64,000 bases of DNA from SLRI01 sp964576715 (GCA_964576715.1 CAZNWE010000007.1:1-64000), one strand, 5' to 3'; shown: positions 18,945 to 31,202, numbered from the stretch's first letter. Translations and numbers: made by a program. The notes: generated by a model from the letters alone, not told the origin.

Positions 18945-19688
18945 TCAAAACGCCACTGGTGCGAACGCGGCCTCGTCCGGCGGGCCCGACGCATAGAGCC
19001 AGATGGCTTGATCGGTCGAGATTGACGGCAAGGCGATGAGACTCGAGCTCACCGTACCGTAGGCGCCATCGGTGCGGATACACATTGCATCTCGCGGATC
19101 GCCGGTCTCCGTGGCGCGGGAGGCCAGCACCAGCTGCCAGCTCGACCAGTCCTGGCGCTCCGGTGCCGGCGCCTCGGCGGCGCGAAAGAGCGGCAGATAG
19201 CGACGGATCCGTGGCGCCTCGGCGTCGTTGAGCTCGCGCGAGGTGAGCATCGCAACACCGGCCTCGAGGGCCACGGAACGGACCATGCCGTCTCCAGCGT
19301 GGCGAATCCAATAGGCCTCAGTCGCATCGGCGACCAGCATGTTGAACGGGCGGTAGGCGTCCGGATCGAGATGAGCCAGCGCGGTGGCCGCCGCCTCGGC
19401 ATCGGCGTGGTCGAGCGCCTCGAGCACGAGTTCGCCGCGGCTGCGCTTGCCAGCCTCGGGCCCCAGCGTTCCGTGACGATTGAGCACGGCAGCCGTCACC
19501 CCGTCGTCGTTGATGCCGAGCCAGCTGCCGCCGGCCTCCAGATCGAGACCGGCCAAGACTTCCGGCCGATCCGCCCAATGCCGATCGGGCGCTGCGGTCT
19601 GCCGCGTGGCCAGCTCGTCACGGTTGGCGGCGAGCAGCACCGGCCAGCGCGGGTGATCGGGTCGTCGGAGGATGATCAGCGAGCACAT
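18945..19688 (-). CDS. NRDE/TANGO2-family protein
   Basis: A 247-residue protein of the TANGO2 (DUF833) family. It begins MCSLIILRRPDHPRWPVLLAANRDE, showing the conserved Cys2 and the NRDE block (residues 22-25) that names the group. Later come GGSWLGINDDGVTAAVLNRHG and RPFNMLVADATEAYWIRH. The fold is thought to be related to Ntn hydrolases, with the N-terminal cysteine as possible nucleophile; human TANGO2 loss causes metabolic crises, and roles in haem or lipid handling have been proposed. The bacterial role is unknown. The ATG at 19688 puts the Cys at position 2; a longer frame from 19796 would bury it. The gene converges with the GNAT gene. Confidence 0.85.
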   Translation of the reverse strand: MCSLIILRRPDHPRWPVLLAANRDELATRQTAAPDRHWADRPEVLAGLDLEAGGSWLGINDDGVTAAVLNRHGTLGPEAGKRSRGELVLEALDHADAEAAATALAHLDPDAYRPFNMLVADATEAYWIRHAGDGMVRSVALEAGVAMLTSRELNDAEAPRIRRYLPLFRAAEAPAPERQDWSSWQLVLASRATETGDPRDAMCIRTDGAYGTVSSSLIALPSISTDQAIWLYASGPPDEAAFAPVAF

Positions 19689-19883
19689 GGCCAACAGCTG
19701 CCGCCCCGCAGGCAAGGACAGCTGCCGGGGCTCGATTGAAGGAACGACTGCATCGATAGGCTCATCCAGCGCTTCGCGCGACCGCTGTTTTGGCACGCCT
19801 CACCAGCGCCGGCGATGGCGGGCCGGGCACCACCACCCTATATAGTGCTAAGACAGACGGTCGACCTAGCCGGGGAGCAGCGC

Positions 19884-20204
19884 ATGGCACTCGAGGATCG
19901 CGGCAAGAGCGAGGAAGCGAAATACAAGCACGATCAGGAACTGGCATTCAAGGTGCGCAACCGCCGCAACAAGCTCTTTGGTATATGGCTTGCCGAGACC
20001 CATTTGGGCAAGGCTGGCGATGACGCCTTCGCCTACGCAAAAGAGCTGGTGATGGCGGCGTTCGAGCGGCCGGGCGACAGTGGCGTGCTCGACAAGGCGC
20101 GTGAGGATCTCAGTGCCGCCAACATCGAGCTCAGCGACTACCTGTTGAACAAGCATCTGAGCGAGTGCGAGGCGATCGCCAAGCAGCAGGTGATGGCGGA
20201 GTGA
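19884..20204 (+). CDS. F1-ATPase inhibitor zeta subunit (DUF1476)
   Basis: A 106-residue all-helical protein. The N terminus MALEDRGKSEEAKYKHDQELAFKVRNRRN followed by KLFGIWLAETHLGKAGDDAFAYAKELVMA is the signature of the alphaproteobacterial zeta subunit. In Paracoccus its mobile N-terminal part inserts into F1 and blocks ATP hydrolysis, a counterpart of mitochondrial IF1. The ATG at 19884 has GGGGAG seven bases upstream. Its stop overlaps the GTG of the SdhAF4-like gene, so two small respiratory-chain helpers are translated together. Confidence 0.9.
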   Translation: MALEDRGKSEEAKYKHDQELAFKVRNRRNKLFGIWLAETHLGKAGDDAFAYAKELVMAAFERPGDSGVLDKAREDLSAANIELSDYLLNKHLSECEAIAKQQVMAE

Positions 20205-20422
20205 CCGGGATAGCGACGAAGCGCAAGCCGATGACGCCGCCGACCGCTGCCCAGGCCGACTCAGCGCAGGCGCCGCCGCCACCGCTGCCGCAGCCGCCCG
20301 GCAAGCACGAAGCGGTGCCGCCGCCGGCCATGCAGCCGGCCGGCGAGACCGGTGGGCCGAAGGGCCCGGAGCCGACGCGCTACGGCGACTGGGAGAAAGG
20401 TGGGCGCTGCTTCGACTTCTGA
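20201..20422 (+). CDS. SdhAF4-type succinate dehydrogenase assembly factor (DUF1674)
   Basis: A small protein of about 73 residues. The N-terminal two thirds are Pro- and Ala-rich and look disordered. The C terminus GGPKGPEPTRYGDWEKGGRC (positions about 51-70, then FDF) is the conserved DUF1674 tail. In mitochondria the family protects flavinylated SdhA before it joins SdhB. The GTG at 20201 overlaps the zeta stop (GTGA), which supports coupling; an ATG at 20231 is an alternative. The 3' end overlaps the next gene by 23 bases in another frame. Confidence 0.82.
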   Translation: MTGIATKRKPMTPPTAAQADSAQAPPPPLPQPPGKHEAVPPPAMQPAGETGGPKGPEPTRYGDWEKGGRCFDF

Positions 20423-21326
20423 GGCCGGCGTCGATCGCGTGCCCCCGGGCAGTATCCTTTTGATCGTCGCCATGTCGCTGCTCTGGGGACTGAACTGGCC
20501 GGCGATGAAGGTCGTGGTGGGCGAACTATCGCCCTGGACCTTTCGGGTCGTCTGCGTCGGCGTCGCTGGCGCCAGTCTCCTGGCCCTGGCCAAGCTGCAG
20601 CGCGAGCGGCTGGTGCCGCCGCGCCGTCTCTGGCCAGCGCTCGGCGTGCTTTCCGTCGTTCACGTCACCAACTGGCACATGCTCACCGCCTTCGCGCTGA
20701 CCAGCATCGGTGGCGGACGGGCGGCGATCCTCGCCTTCACCATGCCGCTCTGGGCCACGCTGCTCGGCGTTCTGGTGCTCGACGAACGGCTCCGCTGGCG
20801 TCAGGCCGCCGCACTCGGTCTCGGGCTCAGCGGCATCGGCCTCTTGCTCCTGCCCGAGTTCGAACAGACCGGGGCGCTGCCTCTCGGCTATGCCCTGATG
20901 ATCCTCGCGGCGATCGCCTGGGGCATGGGTACGGTCGGCCAGAAGCTCCGCCAGTGGCAGATCGGCATCCTGGCGCTGAGCGGCTGGCAGCTGCTGATCG
21001 GCGGGGTGCCCATCGTCGTCGCCTGGCTGATCCTCGAGCCCCAGCCGGATTTCTCGCGCGTGACCCCGCTCGGCCTTCTCGCCCTCGCCTATGTCGTGTT
21101 CGTGGCGCTGGTCTTCTGCTTCTCTTCCTATATCCGGCTGGTATCGACCCTGCCCGCCAATGTCGCCGCGATCAGCACGCTGGCGATTCCGGTCATCGGC
21201 CTCTCGAGCTCCGCCCTGCTGCTGGGCGAGCCGGTCGGCGCCACCGACCTCATGGCCTTGGCCCTGATCCTCGCCGCCCTCGCCCTGGTCCTGCTGCGGC
21301 CGCCCGCTGCCAAGCCGGCCGGTTGA
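20400..21326 (+). CDS. EamA/DMT-family membrane transporter
   Basis: A protein of about 308 residues with ten predicted membrane helices arranged as two EamA repeats, each starting like SLLWGLNWPAMKVV and IAWGMGTVGQKLRQWQIG. Drug/metabolite transporters of this type export amino acids, metabolites or toxic compounds across the inner membrane; the substrate cannot be inferred. The start is uncertain: the GTG at 20400 has GGGAG four bases upstream but overlaps the SdhAF4-like gene, while a GTG at 20439 lies just past that stop. The recA promoter must lie in or just after its 3' end. Confidence 0.85.
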   Translation: MGAASTSEAGVDRVPPGSILLIVAMSLLWGLNWPAMKVVVGELSPWTFRVVCVGVAGASLLALAKLQRERLVPPRRLWPALGVLSVVHVTNWHMLTAFALTSIGGGRAAILAFTMPLWATLLGVLVLDERLRWRQAAALGLGLSGIGLLLLPEFEQTGALPLGYALMILAAIAWGMGTVGQKLRQWQIGILALSGWQLLIGGVPIVVAWLILEPQPDFSRVTPLGLLALAYVVFVALVFCFSSYIRLVSTLPANVAAISTLAIPVIGLSSSALLLGEPVGATDLMALALILAALALVLLRPPAAKPAG

Positions 21327-21411
21327 GCGGCAGCGACCTTTCTTCGAGCAAAAAGACCCGATATAACAGACCCACGAAGCCGGATCCGGCCACCACCAGA
21401 CAGGACACTCC

Positions 21412-22482
<1,071 letters not shown>

Positions 22483-22709
22483 CTGCGGATCAGAAAGCGC
22501 AGGCGCGGCGTGCGGCATTCGTTTGGCAAGTCGGCCCACCAATAGAGTGTCGTGCGGGCCTGTTGCGTCGGGCGGGGCCCCATGCCCAAAGACAGTGCGC
22601 GAGCACGATCGTCATACATTTGTCGATAGGTTGAGCATTTGAAATCGAACGCCGGGTTCAGTATCATCCGGATGTGCGCACAACCTTTGATTGAAACTCG
22701 GGATGCTTC

Positions 22710-23141
22710 ATGACCACTCACGAAATCTACGCGTCGCATAGCACGGTCAAGACCGCAAGCGATCGAAGCTTCGGCCTGACGGTCGGCGGGATTCTCGTGA
22801 CGATCGCCCTGGTTCGCTGGTATTGGGTCGCTGGGTTGTCGTGGCTGATGACGGGACTCCTCGTGGTCGGCCTAGCGCTTGTCGTGGCGGCACTGGTCCG
22901 GCCCGCTTTGCTGGCCCTGCCGAACCGCCTTTGGACCAAGCTCGGGCTCGTCTTGTTTCATGTGGTCAACCCGGTGGTCATGCTGCTCATGTTCATCGTC
23001 GTGATCATGCCGGCCGGGCTGATCATGCGGCTGCTCGGTCACGACCCGATGCGCCGTCGCTTCGAGCCCGAGGCCAGCACCTATTGGCTCGAGCGCCAAC
23101 CGCCCGGCCCGGCGCCGGACGCCCTCGAGAACCAGTTCTGA
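22710..23141 (+). CDS. SxtJ-family membrane protein
   Basis: A 143-residue protein with three hydrophobic segments (about 22-40, 44-65 and 80-105) in the arrangement of the SxtJ family: ASDRSFGLTVGGIL near the start and NPVVMLLMFIVVIMPAGLIMRLLGHDPM near the end. SxtJ proteins are encoded beside NodU/SxtI-type carbamoyltransferases, as here, and are named from the saxitoxin cluster, but their biochemical role is not established. It is the first gene of a three-gene unit with the DUF5989 gene and the carbamoyltransferase, all in one direction with gaps of at most 41 bp. Confidence 0.85.
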   Translation: MTTHEIYASHSTVKTASDRSFGLTVGGILVTIALVRWYWVAGLSWLMTGLLVVGLALVVAALVRPALLALPNRLWTKLGLVLFHVVNPVVMLLMFIVVIMPAGLIMRLLGHDPMRRRFEPEASTYWLERQPPGPAPDALENQF

Positions 23142-23182
23142 CCACGCCGAGAAGCGTCGATCGAGCGGCAGGGAACGCAACC

Positions 23183-23332
23183 ATGGAATTTCTCGCTGAG
23201 CTCTGGGGGTTTCTCAAAGCCCGCAAAAAGTTCTGGCTGGCGCCGATCATCCTGATCATGGCCGCCTTCGGCGGGCTGTTGGTCGCAGCACAGGGTTCGG
23301 CCGTCGCCCCGTTCATCTACACGCTGTTTTGA
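23183..23332 (+). CDS. DUF5989 small membrane protein
   Basis: A 49-residue protein with one membrane helix. MEFLAELWGFLKARKKFWLA at the start, then a hydrophobic run with a GGLL turn and the C terminus VAPFIYTLF, is the complete pattern of the small proteins found between SxtJ and carbamoyltransferase genes. The basic KARKK before the helix places the N terminus in the cytoplasm. It may anchor the carbamoyltransferase at the membrane, but no function is known. A ribosome site GGCAGGGAA lies upstream, and the stop is 11 bp before the next ATG. Confidence 0.8.
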   Translation: MEFLAELWGFLKARKKFWLAPIILIMAAFGGLLVAAQGSAVAPFIYTLF

Positions 23333-23343
23333 TTGGGGCGGGC

Positions 23344-25182
23344 ATGCGGGTTCTCGGCATCTCGGCCTTCTACCACGACAGTGCCGCGGCCCTGGTGGTC
23401 GATGGCACGATCGAGGCGGCAGCCCAGGAAGAGCGCTTCACCCGCAAGAAGCACGACCCCGGCTTTCCGCGCCGGGCCATCGCCTATTGCCTGGCCGAAG
23501 CCGGGGTCACCCTCGACCAGGTCGACCACGTCGTCTTCTACGACAAGCCGTTCATCAAGTTCGAGCGGCTGCTCGAGACCTACCTCTCCTTCGCCCCCCG
23601 CGGCTTTCGCTCGTTCCGCATGGCCTTGCCGATCTGGCTGAAGGAGAAGCTGTTTCAGAAGTCGATGCTCAGGGACGCGCTGCGCGAGCTGCCGGGCGGC
23701 GATCGGTGGAACGGCAAGCTGCTGTTCACCGAGCACCATCAGAGCCACGCGGCGAGTGCCTTCTTCCCCTCGCCCTTCGACGAGGCCGCGATCCTCACCA
23801 TGGACGGCGTCGGCGAGTGGTCGACGACGACGCTCGGCCTCGGCAAGGGCAACCAACTCGAGATCGTCAAGGAGCAGCATTTCCCGCATTCGCTCGGCCT
23901 GCTCTACTCCGCCTTCACCTACTACACCGGCTTCAAGGTCAATTCGGGCGAGTACAAGATCATGGGCCTCGCCCCCTATGGCGAGCCCCGCTACACGCAG
24001 ACCATTCTCGACAATCTCATGGACCTCAAGCCGGATGGCACCTTCCGGCTGAACATGGACTATTTCGACTATTGCACCGGGCTGCGGATGACGAACCGCA
24101 AGTTCGACACCCTGTTCGGCGGGCCGCCGCGGCAGCCGGAGCAGCTGCTGACCCAACGCGAAATGGACCTGACGGCATCGGTGCAGAAGGTGACCGAGGA
24201 GGTGGTGCTGCGGCTCGGCCGTTCCATCGCCAAGGAAACCGGCCAGCGCCATCTCTGCCTCGCCGGCGGCGTCGCCCTCAACTGCGTCGCCAACGGCAAG
24301 CTGCTCAAGGACGGTGCCTTCGAGCGGATCTGGATCCAGCCGGCAGCCGGCGACGCCGGCGGTGCCCTCGGTGCGGCGCTCGCCGGCTACCACCAGTTCG
24401 AGAATCGGCCGCGCCAGGCGATCAACGGCCATCTCGACCGCATGCAAGGTGCCTATCTCGGTCCCGCCTTCTCGACCGACCAGAGTGCGAAGGCGCTGCA
24501 GGCGGCAGGGGCGGTCTTCGCCACTCTCGACGACGACGAGGTGATCACCGCCACCGCCGACGCCCTCGCCGACGGCAAGGCTGTCGGCTGGATGCAGGGC
24601 CGCATGGAGTTCGGGCCCAGGGCACTCGGCGGCCGATCGATCCTCGGGGACCCGCGCTCGCCCACGATGCAGAAGCTCTTGAACCTCAAGGTCAAGTACC
24701 GCGAGAGCTTCCGCCCCTTCGCCCCCTCGGTCCTCGCCGAGGACGTCGGCGACTGGTTCGAGCTCGACCAGCCCAGCCCCTACATGCTGCTCGTCGCCGA
24801 CGTGGTCGAAGGCCGGCGTCGGCAGATGACCGCCGAGGAGGAAGCGCTCTTCGGCATCGACAAGCTCAACGTCCCACGCTCGGAGATCCCGGCCGTCACC
24901 CATGTCGACTACTCGGCCCGGGTGCAGACCGTGCACGAGGCGACCAATCCGCGCTACTGGCGGCTGATCCAGGCCTTCAAGCAGCGAACCGGCTGTCCGG
25001 TCATCGTCAACACGAGCTTCAATGTTCGCGGCGAACCGATCGTCTGCACGCCCGAGGATGCCTTCCGCTGCTTCATGGGCTCCGAGATCGAGATTCTCGT
25101 CGTCGGCAATTGCTGGCTGCGCAAGGAGGCGCAGGACCCCGGCCTCAAGCTCGACTACAAAGAATCGTTCGAGCTCGATTAG
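23344..25182 (+). CDS. Carbamoyltransferase, NodU/CmcH/SxtI family
   Basis: A 612-residue enzyme. The N-terminal ASKHA-type half has MRVLGISAFYHDSAAALVVD, the metal/adenylate site region EHHQSHAASAFFPSPFDEAA, and TMDGVGEWSTTTLG. The C-terminal YrdC-like half contains GWMQGRMEFGPRALGGRSIL, YRESFRPFAPSVL and NTSFNVRGEPIVCTPEDA. The family uses carbamoyl phosphate and ATP to carbamoylate sugars, antibiotics or toxins. No sugar or natural-product cluster is present nearby, so the acceptor is unknown; linkage to SxtJ and DUF5989 suggests a membrane-associated acceptor. The ATG at 23344 is preferred over a TTG at 23329. The unit sits between recA and alaS, which are usually close neighbours in this class. 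Confidence 0.92.
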   Translation: MRVLGISAFYHDSAAALVVDGTIEAAAQEERFTRKKHDPGFPRRAIAYCLAEAGVTLDQVDHVVFYDKPFIKFERLLETYLSFAPRGFRSFRMALPIWLKEKLFQKSMLRDALRELPGGDRWNGKLLFTEHHQSHAASAFFPSPFDEAAILTMDGVGEWSTTTLGLGKGNQLEIVKEQHFPHSLGLLYSAFTYYTGFKVNSGEYKIMGLAPYGEPRYTQTILDNLMDLKPDGTFRLNMDYFDYCTGLRMTNRKFDTLFGGPPRQPEQLLTQREMDLTASVQKVTEEVVLRLGRSIAKETGQRHLCLAGGVALNCVANGKLLKDGAFERIWIQPAAGDAGGALGAALAGYHQFENRPRQAINGHLDRMQGAYLGPAFSTDQSAKALQAAGAVFATLDDDEVITATADALADGKAVGWMQGRMEFGPRALGGRSILGDPRSPTMQKLLNLKVKYRESFRPFAPSVLAEDVGDWFELDQPSPYMLLVADVVEGRRRQMTAEEEALFGIDKLNVPRSEIPAVTHVDYSARVQTVHEATNPRYWRLIQAFKQRTGCPVIVNTSFNVRGEPIVCTPEDAFRCFMGSEIEILVVGNCWLRKEAQDPGLKLDYKESFELD

Positions 25183-25320
25183 AGCACGGGCCCTTCGCCG
25201 GCCGCGGAACCGGTGGCCGGCCACTATCGGCTGGCTCCGAGCCGCGGCACGGACACGGCTTTGCGTTGCTGCGCTCTGGCGCTATGACACTGCCGCGGCT
25301 CCGTGGAGAACGTCCTACCG

Positions 25321-27987
<2,667 letters not shown>

Positions 27988-28029
27988 GACGATGCCGATC
28001 GACCGAGAGCGGCGAGGCTAGCGACCAAC

Positions 28030-29193
28030 GTGCTGTACACCATCGTCGACTGGCAGCGCCGACTGCTCGATCCCTGGCTCACCGGGCTCCGGCTCGGGGC
28101 GACGCTGCCGCTCTGGCAACGGGTCATGCTGGCCCAGCACACCCTGCTCGAGCGCACGCTCGAGGCCGGCGACGGCGTGCTCGTGCCGATCGAGGCAGCG
28201 GTGGCCCGCGATCACTCGGGGGTGACCAGCGCGGTGACGATCGACGAGGGCCCCTTCTCGCGCCTCGTCCACCTGCGCGGCGCCAGGGCAGGGCCGCCAA
28301 TCTTCATCGTGGCCCCCTATTCCGGTTATGCCGGTGCCGTCTTGGGCGAGCTCGCCGCCGCCCTGTTGCCGTTGGGGGAGATCTATTTCCTCGACTGGAC
28401 CGATGCCCGCCACGTGCCTGTCGCCTGTGGAGCCTTCGGGCTGGAGGAGCAGCTGGCGGTGGTGCTGGACGCGCTGCGCCGCATCGACGCACCTGCCCAT
28501 CTGGTCGGGGTGTCGCAATCCGGGGCGGTGACCCTGGCCGCGGCGGCTTTGGCCGCAGCCGCGGCCGACAGGTTCGCCCGGCCCCGCTCGCTCAGCCTCC
28601 TGGGTGCCCCGATCGGTCCCAGCCGGACCCGCTCGGCCGCGGATTGGCTCTTGCTCAGCCTTGGCAGCACCCGCCTTGAATCCACCCTCATTGCCGTGGT
28701 GCCCGAACGCTACCCCGGCGCCGGGCGACGCGTCTATCCAGGCCTGCTCCAGCTGATCGGCCTGTTCATGACCAACCCCGGCACCTATGTCGAAGCGCAG
28801 ACGGGGTTCTGGACCGAGCTGGTCAACGAGACCCCGGGTCTCTACGAGCGGCTGCACGGCGACCTGCACCGGGTGGCCGACGTGCCGGCCGAACTGTTTA
28901 CGCAGACCATCGACCAGCTGGTCCGGCAGCCGGCCTTGTCTCCAGAGGGCCTGATGATCGGTGGCCAGGCAATTCCCGAAGCCGGCCTCGCAGCATTGCC
29001 GATCCTCACCATCGAGGCGGGTCGCGACGAACTCGTCGGTGCCGGTGCCGGCCACGCCGCCCAGGCACTCGGCGGCGACGGCTCGCAGGCGCTGACCATC
29101 GAGGCGGCGGCGCATTATGCGCTGTTCACCGGGCCACGCTTTGCCGAGCAGGTAGCACCGCGCCTCTGCCGCTTCATCAGCGGGCTCGGCTGA
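28030..29193 (+). CDS. Intracellular PHB depolymerase-like alpha/beta hydrolase
   Basis: A 387-residue protein aligned by eye with intracellular polyhydroxybutyrate depolymerases: MLYTIVDWQRRLLDPWLTGL, then IFIVAPYSGYAGAVLGELAAALLPLGEIYFLDWTDARHVPV. In PhaZ1-type enzymes the nucleophile is a cysteine in a VCQP context; here it reads GVSQSG with S162, a canonical lipase box. Asp333 (GRDELVG) and His362 (AAHYALFTG) complete a triad. It probably cleaves PHB or a related polyester, though the serine and an odd substrate pocket leave room for another ester. The GTG at 28030 lies 42 bp after alaS. Confidence 0.8.
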   Translation: MLYTIVDWQRRLLDPWLTGLRLGATLPLWQRVMLAQHTLLERTLEAGDGVLVPIEAAVARDHSGVTSAVTIDEGPFSRLVHLRGARAGPPIFIVAPYSGYAGAVLGELAAALLPLGEIYFLDWTDARHVPVACGAFGLEEQLAVVLDALRRIDAPAHLVGVSQSGAVTLAAAALAAAAADRFARPRSLSLLGAPIGPSRTRSAADWLLLSLGSTRLESTLIAVVPERYPGAGRRVYPGLLQLIGLFMTNPGTYVEAQTGFWTELVNETPGLYERLHGDLHRVADVPAELFTQTIDQLVRQPALSPEGLMIGGQAIPEAGLAALPILTIEAGRDELVGAGAGHAAQALGGDGSQALTIEAAAHYALFTGPRFAEQVAPRLCRFISGLG

Positions 29194-29200
29194 GGGCCGC

Positions 29201-29395
29201 TCAGCGCTCGCCTTGCGGTCGCCGGTCGCGAACGATCTCCAGCGCCACGTGACGGACGTCGAGCGTGACCTTCCCGGCCTCCTCGAAGCCCACCGTCACG
29301 CGATGCCCGATCGCCGATTGCACCCGGCCGATGCCCCAGTCCGGCCGTTGCGGATGGCGAACCACCACACCGGGCTCGAGATCTACCGACGCCAT
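29201..29395 (-). CDS. DUF3553 small protein
   Basis: A 64-residue protein. PGVVVRHPQRPDWGIGRVQSA followed by VTVGFEEAGKVTLDVRHVALE is the complete DUF3553 pattern, a small SH3-like barrel resembling the DNA- or RNA-polymerase-binding modules found at the ends of UvrD and CarD proteins. By that likeness it may bind a helicase or polymerase, but no function is known. The start is firm: GGAGGG lies eight bases before the ATG. It converges with the PhaZ-like gene, with 7 bp between stops, and diverges from the cheA remnant. Confidence 0.8.
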   Translation of the reverse strand: MASVDLEPGVVVRHPQRPDWGIGRVQSAIGHRVTVGFEEAGKVTLDVRHVALEIVRDRRPQGER

Positions 29396-29528
29396 CGGCC
29401 TTGCCCTCCATCCGTGTTGCCGCCTGCGCTGTTCAGCGAAAATTAAGGGCTGTCTGGCATGAGTGCCAGCTGGGATGAAGGCGCGGGCGCCCGCCGACAC
29501 GAGCGATCGCGGCGCATGGGCTGGCCTG

Positions 29529-30854
29529 ATGGACGAGCTGCTGAACGAGTTCCTGAGGGAGTGCGGCGAGAGCTTGGCCGTGCTCGGAGCGGAGCTGATG
29601 CGCCTCGAGCGCGAGCCGCGCGACCCCCAGCTCGTGGCCAGGATCTTCCGCCTGATCCACAGCATCAAGGGAACGTGCGGCTTTCTCGATCTCTATCGGC
29701 TCGAGGCGGTGGCGCACGCCGTGGAAGACGTGATCGGCAGGTTGCGCGATGGCGAGATGGTGGCGACACCGGCGGTCATCACCGCTGTTCTCGAGGCGCT
29801 GGACCGGATCAGGGAGATCCTCGGCGGCCTGGCGAACGACCTGGCCGAGCCAGCCGACGACGATGCGCCGCTCATCGCCGCCCTGAACGCCATCGCGCGC
29901 GATCAGGAGCCGCCTGCGGGAAAGCCGATCGCCCGGTCACCGACCGCGCTGCCAGCCCTGCCCGCAAGCGGGTGGCGCGAGCCGCTGCTTCCCTGGACCG
30001 TGCCCTCAATCGTGGCGCCGCGGCAACGGCGTCGGCTTGTCGATCTCACCGAGCGGCCGACGACGCTCGCCGGCGAATTCGTCCAGGCCCGCAACGAACC
30101 TCGCCAGGCCGTACGGCACGGCAGCGACCAGGGCCTCGGGCCGTCCCTGCGGCGGTTGAACCAGACCTCGGGCGCGCCGCAGGCAGGCGTGACCAAGCCG
30201 CGCCTGCAGGCGATCGGCACTACCTGGGGCAAGTTGCCGCGGCTGATCCGCAACCTTGCCGACAAGCTCGACAAGGAGATCGAGCTCGAGCTGCGCGGTG
30301 CCGAGACCGAGCTTGACCGCCAGGTCCTCAAGATGATCGAGGATCCGCTGACCCACATGGTGCGCAACGCCGTCGATCACGGGCTCGAGCCGGCCGCCGA
30401 GCGGCGTCGCCTCGGCAAGCCCGAAAAGGGCACGGTGGGGCTGAGCGCCTGTCGAGAGGGCGACCACGTCATCATCGAGATCAGCGACGACGGCACCGGC
30501 CTCGATACCCGGCGCATCGCCGCCGCGGCGGTCGCCCGTGGCCTGGTCGGCGCGGCCGATGTCGCGGCGATGACGGAGGCGGACGTGCAGCAATTCATCT
30601 TCCTCCCGGGCTTCTCGACCGCCACGACGATCACGGTGGTCTCGGGCCGCGGCGTCGGCATGGATGTCGTGCGCACCAACATCGAGAAGATCGGCGGCTC
30701 GATCAGGATCTGCTCGCGACCGGGCCAAGGCTCGCTCTTCACCATCAAGATCCCGCGCACCCCGGCGACCGCCCCGGTACGGATCCCCGAGACCATGCCC
30801 TCGTCGCCGACCCGCCGGACGGCGGTCAGCAGGGCGCTCCAGCAGGGCTGCTGA
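29529..30854 (+). CDS. CheA-like kinase lacking the CheW-like (P5) domain
   Basis: A 441-residue CheA relative. The phosphotransfer domain is intact (MDELLNEFLRECGESLAVLG, HSIKGTCGFL with H44). The P3 dimerisation part is recognisable but eroded. The ATPase domain has all boxes: N box HMVRNAVDHGLE (N280), G1 DDGTG (320-324) and G2 SGRGVGMDVV. Homology stops after FTIKIP, near 30758, just where the P5 domain that binds CheW and receptors should begin, and 30 foreign residues run to the stop. Full-length relatives have over 600 residues. Transposase wrecks start 170 bp downstream. A protein could still autophosphorylate but should not couple to chemoreceptors. No other che gene is nearby. Confidence 0.72.
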   Translation: MDELLNEFLRECGESLAVLGAELMRLEREPRDPQLVARIFRLIHSIKGTCGFLDLYRLEAVAHAVEDVIGRLRDGEMVATPAVITAVLEALDRIREILGGLANDLAEPADDDAPLIAALNAIARDQEPPAGKPIARSPTALPALPASGWREPLLPWTVPSIVAPRQRRRLVDLTERPTTLAGEFVQARNEPRQAVRHGSDQGLGPSLRRLNQTSGAPQAGVTKPRLQAIGTTWGKLPRLIRNLADKLDKEIELELRGAETELDRQVLKMIEDPLTHMVRNAVDHGLEPAAERRRLGKPEKGTVGLSACREGDHVIIEISDDGTGLDTRRIAAAAVARGLVGAADVAAMTEADVQQFIFLPGFSTATTITVVSGRGVGMDVVRTNIEKIGGSIRICSRPGQGSLFTIKIPRTPATAPVRIPETMPSSPTRRTAVSRALQQGC

Positions 30855-31024
30855 ACAAAGGCTTCGCCGAGGCGTCCGGCGCGGTTCGCGCGTGCGCTTC
30901 ATGGGCCGGCGACACCGGGCACAGCCCGGCGAACGCACGGCGGGTTGGCACCTGCAGGACGCTCGGACCGCCCCTCGGCGCTGCCTCGAATGTCGAACTC
31001 GGCCTTGTACCCCACCATCATCTG

Positions 31025-31202
31025 CCTTCGGCAACGAGGAGCCGGGGATTCGGGCGACGTTGTCGGCGGCGAGCGCCAAGTGGAAACCGTCCGCGGTACG
31101 CTCCAGGCCCCGCAAGCGCGACTGCCGCCAGCATCCCACGGTCGTCAGCCAACCGACGATCTCCGCGATGCGCTTGCGACATTTCTGGCTGGCGGCGTAG
31201 CC
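31025..31202 (-). pseudogene. IS5/IS1182-type transposase, C-terminal remnant
   Basis: About 58 residues in one frame, GYAASQKCRKRIAEIVGWLT followed by TVGCWRQSRLRGLERTADGFHLALAADNVARIP, match the C-terminal end of IS5-group DDE transposases, including the catalytic Glu region (RKRIEEVFGW in intact copies; here RKRIAEIVGW, with the usual glutamate region altered). The rest of the element is missing. It is fused in frame to the end of the IS256 remnant, so one element probably landed in the other before both decayed. Confidence 0.65.

Noticed and set aside
21327..21411. An SOS (LexA) operator in front of recA
   Set aside because: No GTTC-N7-GTTC pattern or close variant was found in this short spacer.
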